NCBI GenBank assembly: GCA_003280295.1
Contig: QCFI01000001.1
Span: 78,400 to 142,399 of the forward strand
DNA from: Prochlorococcus sp. AG-363-C20
GTDB lineage: Bacteria > Cyanobacteriota > Cyanobacteriia > PCC-6307 > Cyanobiaceae
Direction of reading: 5' to 3'
DNA: 64,000 nucleotides
Under the pieces are notes generated by a model. That model was given only the letters and a program-made list of their open reading frames with translations, had not been told where the DNA came from and searched no databases. Position 1 is the stretch's first letter. Each line of letters begins with the position of its first letter. Below, piece after piece: positions 55,248-64,000 of this stretch. The position numbers and the translations under genes were made by a program.

Positions 55248-58200
55248 TGTCTATGCGAGATCCTATTGCAATTGTTGGTATTGGATGCCGGCTTCCTGGT
55301 GGTATCGATACTCCAGAGAAGTTTTGGGAAATCCTTGCCGAGGGGAGAGATGTGATAACAGAAGTCCCGTCTCGTAGATGGAACCTTGATTTACATTTTA
55401 ATTCGGATCCACAGAATCCATTGACTCAGCATGTTCGTCGTGGAGGCTTCCTGGAAGATATTGACTACTTTGATCCAGGTTTTTTTGGAATAACACCTCG
55501 AGAAGCAGTTTGCTTAGACCCACAACAGAGACTTTTACTTGAGGTGGCATGGCGTTCAATTGAAAATGCGGGACAACCTGTTGATGTGATTCGGGGTAGG
55601 CAAATTGGAGTTTTTATTGGTATTTCAAGTGCTGATTACAGCTCGCTTTTGTGGGCATCAAATGAAGATTATGTGACGCCTGATAATGAGCCTTTTATTT
55701 TGCCTGGTAATACAGGATGCATAGCTGCCAACAGACTTTCTTATTTTCTGGATTTAAAGGGCCCTAGTTTTACTGTTGATACAGCATGTTCTTCTTCATT
55801 GGTTGCAGTTCATCTCGCCTGTGAGAGTTTATGCCGTGGTGAATCTGAGATGGCTTTTGCAGGAGGTGTGCAATCTCTTATTCATCCAGGAATTCAGATG
55901 AGTTTTTGTAAGGCTGGTTTGCTATCTCCTGATGGTCGATGTAAGAGCTTTGATGCTGAAGCCAATGGCTATGTTCGATCTGAAGGTGCAGGCATAGTTC
56001 TACTTAAACCATTGGCTGCGGCACTTAGAGATTGTGATCAAATCCATGCTGTAATTCGGGGGACTGCTGTGAACTCGGATGGGCGTAGCCAAGGTCTTGC
56101 TGCACCAAGTCAACGTTCTCAGGCGGCTTGCGTTCGTGATGCCTTTCAAAGTGCAGGAATAGAACCGAAACATACTCAATATGTAGAAGCTCATGGCACA
56201 GGAACTCGCCAGGGAGATCCAATTGAGTTGCGTGCATTAGGCTCAGTGCTTGGAGCAGGCCGTTCAAATGAACAACCTTGTCGTGTTGGATCAGTAAAGA
56301 CGAACCTAGGGCATGGTGAAACTGCTGCTGGCATTACAGGGTTAATTAAAGCGGCTCTATGTGTTCGAGAACGTAAGTTGCCACCAAGCCTGCATTTTCG
56401 TAACCCCAACCCTTCTGTAAATTTCACCGGCCTTGGTCTACAAGTTCAAACTGAGCTTGAATCTTTCCCTAACCCTTTAGCCCCTTTAATAGTTGGTGTC
56501 AGTTCTTTTGGGTTTGGTGGTACTAATGCTCATGCCGTTTTAAGTGACCTTTCTAAGGATGAAACTCCAAAAAATCAAGATTCAGTTCAGGAACCACCCC
56601 TTAACCTTCTTTGTCTATCAGCTAGAACTCAACCAGCGCTTGATGAATTGATTAGCCTATATGCAAGTTTTATAAATAATAATAAGAAATTAAGATTAAA
56701 TGATCTTTGCGCTAGCAATAATTTAGGTAGAACTCTTTTTTCATATCGCTTCATTGCAGTAGCCGTAGACCTTGATGATTTATTAGAGCAACTTGAAGGA
56801 GAAAAGACACCTGCATGGAAAGGTGAATCATCAATAGCTATAGGTAAGCATGATCAAATTGATCCTTCTCTGAAAGATCTTCGGCTTGGATTATCAATTC
56901 ATGAGGGTCGTGAAAAATATGAATCTCTTGCAATTGCAATTGGAAAGGGCTACCTGTTTGATTGGAGTGCATTGCATTCTTCCTTCCCTCATGAAAAGGT
57001 TAAGTTACCTGGTTATCCATTTAGTAGACAAAGCTATTGGTGGAGTCGTCTCGGTCAGGATACTTCTAAGACAAGTCTATGGCTAGATCATTTAGGTAAG
57101 ACTGTTCACAAAGAAAAAGAAACGACTTTAGATCAGTCACTGATAAAACTAAATCCATTACATATACCTGGGTCAGCTGCTCATTATCAAGGGTCTCTGC
57201 TCTCTAAGAATTGTTTTGATTTAACTGATCACCGGATACGTGAAACTTTGGTTTTTCCGGGCGCGGGCTATATCTCTTTGGCCTTGAACATGCAGGAAGA
57301 AAATAGTCAACAGAAAAAACTCCGCGCTTTCAAATTAGACAACCCTTTGAGGATCTCCGATGAGTCAATAATATTTCATGCCCTCTTTGAGGAAGGGATA
57401 TTGACTTTTTATAGCAATGAATCCTCTCAGAAGAAATGGAATCGTCACGGGGAATTGAAAATTGATTTAGAAGGTAGCAATGATTTTGAGAACATCCCCT
57501 CAATCCCTTCTCTTCCATCAGAAGCCAGATCGATTGATTTAACAGACTTTTATAAAGGCTTAGCAACACTAGGCCTGAATTATGGACCTTTCTATCGATC
57601 AATTCATTCACTTCACGCGATTCCTGGAGAAGCATGGGGTGAACTTGTAAGGCCCAGTAATGCTCCAGATCGCTGCTTGATTGATGGTTGCTTCCAAATA
57701 GTGGCGGCTTGTAGTGACTTGGAAGGTTCCAGTGGCCAACTGTTTTTGCCAATTGGTCTTGAAAAGATGATTATAAATCAATGGCCATTGCCCGATAAGT
57801 TTCGTTGTCACGCTGTTTTAAAGCCTTCTGATGATGATGGCGTAAATCTGAATGCAGATTTAACTCTTGAGTCTGAAGAACAACCTTTGGGTTCCATCGT
57901 TGGATTGAAACTCAGACGTCTTACCCGTTCATTGATTGATCTGTTGTTTCCACTCAATGAAGTTGTAGTTGATGAGCCAAATCTATTTCAAACCTCTTGG
58001 ATTCCTCTGGAAATTTCTTCTGAGGAAGAACTCGTATTTCAGGATGAAACAATTTATTTAGTAGGTGTTTCAGAAATAAAGACGACTGAATTGAGTTATT
58101 GGTCTGATGCTAACAACTTATTACTGCAACCATTATCTATAGATTCTGATTGGTTTTTTGAATCTGCTTCAGTAATTTTCTGGCCAGATCTATCTCAAAG

Positions 58201-61200
58201 CTCACCAGAACTATCAGTAAAGGACCTTTTACAGGTGCTTCAACGTATTAATTCTGGACAGGTTAAATCTTTTTTATTGGTTTTAGAAGGTGATGGGCCT
58301 GCAAGCACTGCCATGGCAGCATTCCTACGTACTGCAATGCTTGAGATATCCTCATGTCGGCTTACGACGTTGCACCTCCCACAAGAAGTTAAAGAACATC
58401 CAAAGGGGAATGTATGGGGCCAAATTTGGAGTGCTACTAATCAACATTCTGAACTTCGTTGGTTTGATGGTGTATTACAAGTCCCGCAATTAATGCTTCT
58501 TGATGAAGAACGCTTTCGAATTGCAAGTGATGGTAGTGGTCGTTTAGAGGGATTACATAAGAAGCGTTTAGGTTTTACTCCTCTATTGCCTGGGGAAGTG
58601 GAAGTAGCGGTAGAGGCTACAGGTCTTAATTTCCGTGATGTTCTTAATGCATTAGGTTTGCTTAAGGAACATATATCTTCTTTAGGTCTTGATGATGAGA
58701 CAAGACTGCCATTTGGAGGGGAAGCAGTAGGTCGTGTAGTTGCTTTAGGAGAGGGTGTAGATCAAGATTTACTTGGTAAAAAAGTTATTGTTGCGCTTAC
58801 AGCTGGATGTCTTGCAAGTCATGTAGTGGCTCGTTCAGAACTATGTGTTCTGTTACCGAAAGGTATTACTGTTAAAGAAGGTGCAAGTTTCTCGACTGCT
58901 TTCCTTACTGCATCCTATGGATTGAATTCACTTGCAGATTTAAAAGCAGGAGAAATCGTACTGATTCATTCTGCGGCTGGTGGTGTTGGACAGGCTGCAT
59001 TACAGATCGCTCAACGGGCTGGGGCACGTATATTTGCTACAGCTAGTATGCCTAAGCAAGCTGCTCTTTTAAAGCAAGGTGTAGAGAAGGTTTACGATTC
59101 TAGAAGTATTAATTTTGCTGACGATATTCTTGCTGATACCAATGGTCGAGGAGTCGATGTTGTAATTAATAGTCTCAAAGGTGCTTGGGTTGAGGCTAGT
59201 TTCCGTGCTCTTTCTAAAGGAGGACGCTTTGTAGAGTTAGGGAAGATAGAGGTTTGGAGCAAAGAGGAGGCTTTAGAACGTCGCCCAGATGTTAACTATT
59301 TTCCTTTTGATTTATTGGAGGTAGCTGTAACTCATCCAATAGAAATACGTCGACTGTTAATTCAATTAATGAAGGAGATTGAAAAAGGTTCATTACACTT
59401 GCTCCCTTTAGAGGTATGGCCGTTAGAGAAATGTGAGGATGCTTTTAGATATATGGCGCAAGCTCGTCATGTGGGGAAGGTTGTCATTAATCAATGTTCT
59501 AAAAATAACCCCATTGCGATTTCTTCAAATGCTAGTTATTTAGTTACAGGAGCATTTGGTGGGGTTGGCCTAAAGTTGCTCTCTTGGCTAGTTGAAAAAG
59601 GTGCACGGTCGTTAATTTTAGTAGGACGATCAGTCGAGGACCCAGGGCCTAAGGCCATGCGGCTCCTTGAAGAGATTGAGAGCAAAGGAATTAAATGTAT
59701 ACGGGTTAACTATGACTTGGCGACAAATGTAATCAGAGCGAATAAGCAAGAAGACTTGCTTTCACACGCTGTTCAGTCGTTACCTGAAGAAAAACCATTA
59801 CGTGGGGTTTTTCATGCGGCTGGCATATTACGTGATAGATCCATTTCTAAGTTAAATTTTTCTGAGCTGGAAGCTGTTATGGCCCCAAAACTTCAGGGAT
59901 GGCGCCGTATTGAAAATTTGATTGAAAACATTTCTGAATTGGATTTTCTTATTGGTTTTTCATCGGTTGCGGCGTTGTTGGGATCCCCAGGACAAGCAGC
60001 ATATTCTGCTGCGAATGGATCAATGGAAGGTTATTTCAATTTTGAGAAAACAAAAACAATACGTTTGTTTGTTCAATGGGGACCCTGGAGTGGCGATGGG
60101 ATGGCTGCTGGTTTGGATCGTCGCTTTGCAGGGGTAGGTATTCGTATGATTGAGCCATCAAAGGCTTTAAATGCTCTTGAGAGGCTTTTACAGCGAGGTG
60201 ATGGAGGCATTGTAGCTATTCTAGATAACGATTGGACAAAGCTTGCTTCTCAAGCTTTGTCCAGACAACGTAGTTGGTTTTCTAGCTTGTTAGAAAATTT
60301 AGGGCCTTCTCCTTCAGAACGTTTGTGGAGCAAGTTAGAAAAATTTCCTGACTCAGAACGTCAATCTATGCTTATGAAAGAACTGCGTGCCATATTAGCT
60401 AATGTAATGGCGGCAGAAGCAGATGATGAGGAATCATTAGATCCTTCGTCTATAGATTCTAGTGATTCTTTATTTAATCTTGGATTGGATTCATTAATGG
60501 CAGTTGAGTTTGCTGCAATTGTGCAAACTGAATTAGGGATTCGTTTGGATTTAGATGCATTTTCTGACGATCCCAGTCTTGATGGACTCGCAGAAATATC
60601 ACTTAGGCAAATAGTTCCTCAACTTGGTGAAATTACGAACGAAGTATTAAATCTTTCTCAGGAAGCAAAATTAGATGATGATTGGAATTGTCCTTCTGTA
60701 ACTACTCAAAAAACACCAGGTGAAAAGATTTTAATTACAGGGAGCTCAGGATTCCTAGGTGCCTATCTTTTGGCTGGTCAACTAGAACGTTGGCCTGATT
60801 TGCGAGTGAGTTGTTTAGTTAGAGCGCAATCAGAAAAAAATGGCTTAGATCGTATAAGGACTAACCTTTGTCGTTATGACCTCTGGAAGCCCTCTTGGGA
60901 AAAAAGAATAGAACCCGTCATTGGAGATTTGTCGCTACCTTCATTTGGACTAGAACCAGAGAATTTTGCAAAGCTTGCAAGTGGAATTAGAGGGATCCTT
61001 CACAACGGCGCGCAACTCAGTCAGATGGCTACTTATGCACAATTGGCTGCAACAAATGTAGGAGGGACAAAAGAAGTACTACGACTTGCAACCTTTGATA
61101 AACCTCTTCGTGTAGAACTGATTTCAAGCGTATCGGTTTTTGAAGCTGCGGCATATCGTAATTGTGAGTTACCTGAAGATAAAGACTTAAAGGATTGGAG

Positions 61201-61831
61201 AGGTATTTATATTGGCTATTCACAAACTAAATGGGTAAGTGAGCGGCTTGTTTCTGAAGCAGGTAAGAAAGGTTTGTCAACTACAATTTATAGGCCTCCT
61301 TTGATTGGAGGTCACTCTAGGACTGGTTATTGGAATGATGGAGATTTGCTTCAAAGATTGCTTCAGGGCTGTGTAGCTTTAGGAAAAGCTCCCCAATTAT
61401 CATGGGAGCTTGATTTGGTACCGGTTGATTATGTCTCTGAGGCAGTTTCAGCTTTGGCTTGGACTACTGAAGCTAAAAATCGTTGCTTCCATTTACAGCA
61501 TCCTCGACCGTTAATGCTCAATGACCTTCTTAACCAATTTATATCGGATGGAGATGTCCTAAAACTAGTTCCGATGGACCAGTGGTTATCTGCAATTGAA
61601 GCTGAACCAACAAATCCATTGTATCCATTACGAACATTCTTTCAAAAGAGGTGGGGGCCAGAACAGCTTACCTATCCTGAATTGAATGCTCTAGGTGTGC
61701 GTGCTCGCCCAAGTTGTTTATTCACCCAATCTATACTTGAGCCATTAAATGTGCGATGTCCAGATTTTGATGAATTGATGGAGCCATGGGCTCGATCCCT
61801 TCTTGGAAATTCTTTGGCTATTTCTTCATGA
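55247..61831 (+). CDS. Type I polyketide synthase: KS-(no AT)-DH-ER-KR-ACP-thioester reductase
   Basis: KS: VDTACSSSLVAVHLA, VEAHGTGTRQGDP, NLGHGETAAG. No GHSxG AT motif. DH: TDHRIRETLVFPGAGYISLAL and LIDGCFQ. ER: HSAAGGVGQAALQIAQ. KR: YLVTGAFGGVGL...YSAANGSMEGY. ACP: LGLDSLMAVEFAA. TR: KILITGSSGFLGAYLL...GYSQTKWVSERL. TAATG overlap with the preceding gene. Confidence 0.96.
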   Translation: MSMRDPIAIVGIGCRLPGGIDTPEKFWEILAEGRDVITEVPSRRWNLDLHFNSDPQNPLTQHVRRGGFLEDIDYFDPGFFGITPREAVCLDPQQRLLLEVAWRSIENAGQPVDVIRGRQIGVFIGISSADYSSLLWASNEDYVTPDNEPFILPGNTGCIAANRLSYFLDLKGPSFTVDTACSSSLVAVHLACESLCRGESEMAFAGGVQSLIHPGIQMSFCKAGLLSPDGRCKSFDAEANGYVRSEGAGIVLLKPLAAALRDCDQIHAVIRGTAVNSDGRSQGLAAPSQRSQAACVRDAFQSAGIEPKHTQYVEAHGTGTRQGDPIELRALGSVLGAGRSNEQPCRVGSVKTNLGHGETAAGITGLIKAALCVRERKLPPSLHFRNPNPSVNFTGLGLQVQTELESFPNPLAPLIVGVSSFGFGGTNAHAVLSDLSKDETPKNQDSVQEPPLNLLCLSARTQPALDELISLYASFINNNKKLRLNDLCASNNLGRTLFSYRFIAVAVDLDDLLEQLEGEKTPAWKGESSIAIGKHDQIDPSLKDLRLGLSIHEGREKYESLAIAIGKGYLFDWSALHSSFPHEKVKLPGYPFSRQSYWWSRLGQDTSKTSLWLDHLGKTVHKEKETTLDQSLIKLNPLHIPGSAAHYQGSLLSKNCFDLTDHRIRETLVFPGAGYISLALNMQEENSQQKKLRAFKLDNPLRISDESIIFHALFEEGILTFYSNESSQKKWNRHGELKIDLEGSNDFENIPSIPSLPSEARSIDLTDFYKGLATLGLNYGPFYRSIHSLHAIPGEAWGELVRPSNAPDRCLIDGCFQIVAACSDLEGSSGQLFLPIGLEKMIINQWPLPDKFRCHAVLKPSDDDGVNLNADLTLESEEQPLGSIVGLKLRRLTRSLIDLLFPLNEVVVDEPNLFQTSWIPLEISSEEELVFQDETIYLVGVSEIKTTELSYWSDANNLLLQPLSIDSDWFFESASVIFWPDLSQSSPELSVKDLLQVLQRINSGQVKSFLLVLEGDGPASTAMAAFLRTAMLEISSCRLTTLHLPQEVKEHPKGNVWGQIWSATNQHSELRWFDGVLQVPQLMLLDEERFRIASDGSGRLEGLHKKRLGFTPLLPGEVEVAVEATGLNFRDVLNALGLLKEHISSLGLDDETRLPFGGEAVGRVVALGEGVDQDLLGKKVIVALTAGCLASHVVARSELCVLLPKGITVKEGASFSTAFLTASYGLNSLADLKAGEIVLIHSAAGGVGQAALQIAQRAGARIFATASMPKQAALLKQGVEKVYDSRSINFADDILADTNGRGVDVVINSLKGAWVEASFRALSKGGRFVELGKIEVWSKEEALERRPDVNYFPFDLLEVAVTHPIEIRRLLIQLMKEIEKGSLHLLPLEVWPLEKCEDAFRYMAQARHVGKVVINQCSKNNPIAISSNASYLVTGAFGGVGLKLLSWLVEKGARSLILVGRSVEDPGPKAMRLLEEIESKGIKCIRVNYDLATNVIRANKQEDLLSHAVQSLPEEKPLRGVFHAAGILRDRSISKLNFSELEAVMAPKLQGWRRIENLIENISELDFLIGFSSVAALLGSPGQAAYSAANGSMEGYFNFEKTKTIRLFVQWGPWSGDGMAAGLDRRFAGVGIRMIEPSKALNALERLLQRGDGGIVAILDNDWTKLASQALSRQRSWFSSLLENLGPSPSERLWSKLEKFPDSERQSMLMKELRAILANVMAAEADDEESLDPSSIDSSDSLFNLGLDSLMAVEFAAIVQTELGIRLDLDAFSDDPSLDGLAEISLRQIVPQLGEITNEVLNLSQEAKLDDDWNCPSVTTQKTPGEKILITGSSGFLGAYLLAGQLERWPDLRVSCLVRAQSEKNGLDRIRTNLCRYDLWKPSWEKRIEPVIGDLSLPSFGLEPENFAKLASGIRGILHNGAQLSQMATYAQLAATNVGGTKEVLRLATFDKPLRVELISSVSVFEAAAYRNCELPEDKDLKDWRGIYIGYSQTKWVSERLVSEAGKKGLSTTIYRPPLIGGHSRTGYWNDGDLLQRLLQGCVALGKAPQLSWELDLVPVDYVSEAVSALAWTTEAKNRCFHLQHPRPLMLNDLLNQFISDGDVLKLVPMDQWLSAIEAEPTNPLYPLRTFFQKRWGPEQLTYPELNALGVRARPSCLFTQSILEPLNVRCPDFDELMEPWARSLLGNSLAISS

Positions 61832-63057
61832 GTAGCTGGGTATCCCTAGCACTATTGTTGGCTTTAGCTTCTCAAGTTTTGTTGGTAACTCTTTTCTCTT
61901 GGCAAATTAGATGTAGACGTAATGAGTACCTTTCCTGGGGTGGTGAGCCAACTGGAGGTTGGCCTTCTGCAGAAGTTATTTTGTGCTTACGTGGTGCTGG
62001 AGAAAGCCTTCCATCGATGTTGACTTCTCTTGCTGGACAAAGGTATGCGGGCAAATGGCGATTACAGATTATTGTTGATTCATTTGATGATCCCTCTTGG
62101 AAGATTGTTCAGGAATTTGTGGATACTCAATCTCATATTTTGAAGGCTAATTGGCAAGATCTCAAGCTTCAGACACTTGCAAAAAGACCTATAAGAGGAT
62201 CACTTAAGTGTGCATCACTTCTTCAAGCTTTTAGTAAGTTAAATAGTGAGTCTGAAGTGATTGCAATAATTGATGCAGATGCCGTTGTTAGGCCAGATTG
62301 GTTGTCTAATCTTGTGCAGGCATGCTGTCAGCCAGGAGTAGGAGCAGTTTCTGGGAATCGTTGGTTTGTTCCTGGAGGAATGAAATTAATGCCTTGGACT
62401 AGATCTGTCTGGAATGCAGGAGCATTGGTTCTTATGACTTTGTTCTCAATTCCATGGGGTGGATCTTTGGCAGTGCGACGTGAAGTAGTAGATGCGGCGA
62501 GTTGGAAGGTATTACTTAGATCTGGTCTTTGTGAAGACACTGGTTTGCTAGGTCCTTTGAACGAGTTAGGGCTGAGGTATGTCTTTAGGCCTGAGTTGCT
62601 GATAGTTGACCGTGATGAAAATATAAGTTTCGTTCATTTATCTAAATGGATTACACGTCAGTTACTAACTGCACGTCTTCATCATCCTGCTTGGCCAGTG
62701 ATTTTTTTGCACGGTGTTGGTACATTTTTTTTGTTATTAGGATCAATTCTTAATGGGGATTGGCAATCTGTTGTTATTTATGAGATTGGTTGCTTGGGCC
62801 TATTGGTTTGGATTGAGGCAATTGCCATGCAACGTCCACCACACTCGTTATTGGGATGGGCCTTCGCTTTGTTAATTGGGCAGTTTGTTAATGGCTTTGC
62901 AACTCTTGCCGCTCTTTCAACAAACAAGGTTGAATGGAGTGAAATTGTCTACAAAGTAACCCTCAATCCAAGAGGTGTAGCCCTTATGACTCCTCCAAAA
63001 TCAATTGACGTAGAATCAACATCGAGTTTTTTAAGTTCCTCTCAAAACGACCAATAA
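61828..63057 (+). CDS. Membrane GT2-family glycosyltransferase (ceramide-glucosyltransferase/HpnI-like)
   Basis: GEPTGGWPSAEVILCLRGAGESLPSMLTSLAGQRY; IIDADAVVRPDWLSNLV; SGLCEDTGLLGPL; C-terminal TM segments. ATGA overlap with PKS stop. Confidence 0.85.
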   Translation: MSSWVSLALLLALASQVLLVTLFSWQIRCRRNEYLSWGGEPTGGWPSAEVILCLRGAGESLPSMLTSLAGQRYAGKWRLQIIVDSFDDPSWKIVQEFVDTQSHILKANWQDLKLQTLAKRPIRGSLKCASLLQAFSKLNSESEVIAIIDADAVVRPDWLSNLVQACCQPGVGAVSGNRWFVPGGMKLMPWTRSVWNAGALVLMTLFSIPWGGSLAVRREVVDAASWKVLLRSGLCEDTGLLGPLNELGLRYVFRPELLIVDRDENISFVHLSKWITRQLLTARLHHPAWPVIFLHGVGTFFLLLGSILNGDWQSVVIYEIGCLGLLVWIEAIAMQRPPHSLLGWAFALLIGQFVNGFATLAALSTNKVEWSEIVYKVTLNPRGVALMTPPKSIDVESTSSFLSSSQNDQ

Positions 63058-63568
63058 ATAATGGTTTCAAGAACCCTGGGAGGGCGGGATCGATTTCGAT
63101 CCGGTGAGCGATGAGGGTGCCATTACTTACTGGAATTAATATCCAGTTGCCTTCGAGTTTTTGTATCAGGTTACCTTTAATGAGTTGATAATTAATCATA
63201 CTTTTTGGCTTTTCTTCCACTTGGATTAAAGCCTTTATTTTTAATCCGAAGGTATAAGCTCCTTTATATGTTTGCTCAATTTTTAGTTGTGTTCCTTTGC
63301 GACTGATTAGCTTAACCTCCTTTATATCAGGCATATGTAAGGCAGTACTTTCATGATTCGTGAGGACACTCCATGCCTGACTTGGTGAAACCGGTACTAT
63401 GATTGAGGCAGTAGTTACACCATTAATTCTGCGCACTACAGCTTCCTTCTCTTGAGCTAAAGACGAATTTATTGATAAAGGAGGGCTTACGATCAGTGTT
63501 AATAGGAGTGCACTATTTACAGAGCTCCTTCTTAACTTCTTGTGCCGGATTCCATTAATAACAACCAT
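62984..63568 (-). CDS. SRPBCC (polyketide cyclase/START-like) protein with N-terminal signal/TM
   Basis: ASIIVPVSPSQAWSVLTNHESTALHMPDIKEVKLISRKGTQLKIEQTYKGAYTFGLKIKALIQVEE. Confidence 0.8.
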   Translation of the reverse strand: MVVINGIRHKKLRRSSVNSALLLTLIVSPPLSINSSLAQEKEAVVRRINGVTTASIIVPVSPSQAWSVLTNHESTALHMPDIKEVKLISRKGTQLKIEQTYKGAYTFGLKIKALIQVEEKPKSMINYQLIKGNLIQKLEGNWILIPVSNGTLIAHRIEIDPALPGFLKPLFIGRFERNLKNSMLILRQLILEES

Positions 63569-64000
63569 ACTGAGAAATTACGGGGAGTCCCTAGGATTTT
63601 CTTGGAAGATGTTGAAACATCATCGCGCACTTATTTTTTAAGTGGTTTTGATCCAAGAGGTGCGGCTCATTACAAGCGTTTGTTTCAGCTTGAACTTAGT
63701 CCTCTTGGCTGGCGACTGGGTAGCCGCCTAAGCGATGGGCTGATAACTCGCTGGCCACTTAAGCAGATTAATGGTAGTGATAACAGAATGCCCTCGGAAT
63801 TTTGCTTTTTGCATTGGGATGATATTGCAAAGGCTAACTGGCCGCGAAACCCTTTGATCCTTCTAAAGCAATGCTTTGGATATGCCTGGTGGTATTTATT
63901 GAGAGGCGGTTTAATTTTTAAGGTGGCTCATCTATGCCCTGGAGTGGCTTTATGTGGAGCTTATCCTTTGCTTTTTCTGGCTTTTTCTTTTTTGGGAGCT
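63542..64000 (+). CDS. Hypothetical protein, N-terminal part (runs off window end)
   Basis: Open frame from GTG 63542 (or later, e.g. TTG 63602): ...FLEDVETSSRTYFLSGFDPRGAAHYKRLFQLELSPLGWRLGSRLSDGLITRWPLKQ..., no stop to 64000. Not in ORF track. Confidence 0.65.
   Translation, partial: MPDSINNNHTEKLRGVPRIFLEDVETSSRTYFLSGFDPRGAAHYKRLFQLELSPLGWRLGSRLSDGLITRWPLKQINGSDNRMPSEFCFLHWDDIAKANWPRNPLILLKQCFGYAWWYLLRGGLIFKVAHLCPGVALCGAYPLLFLAFSFLGA

Overview
The window looks like a chromosomal segment of a low-light-type marine Prochlorococcus (alpha-cyanobacterium). This is based on a form IA Rubisco / alpha-carboxysome operon, LPOR plus DPOR genes, ADO/AAR alkane genes and overall gene content; strain is not determined. 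Most of it is core metabolism: ftsI, tal, frr-pyrH, hemH, ilvB, accA, folE, trpF, chlLBN, csoS1D, the cso operon through cbbX, hisG and dnaA. I found no rRNA, CRISPR array, IS element or convincing tRNA. The main accessory locus is at about 52.7-63.1 kb: a tightly packed MFS exporter - GT28-type glycosyltransferase - 2194-aa type I PKS - GT2 glycosyltransferase cassette, flanked by a convergent SRPBCC protein. The PKS reads as KS-(AT missing)-DH-ER-KR-ACP-thioester reductase, which suggests an undescribed reductively released polyketide or fatty-alcohol glycolipid. Other points of interest: stem-loops at each of the first three gene junctions of the cso operon; a red-type activase (CbbX) overlapping acRAF next to a form IA Rubisco; a 13-bp inverted repeat framing the ADO leader; an orphan terminator suggesting a small RNA upstream of a psaM-like mini-ORF; a zinc-ribbon tail on IlvB; an EF-hand tail on transaldolase; and a CsoS2 repeat lacking its cysteines. 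All calls come from reading the sequence; no database search was run.
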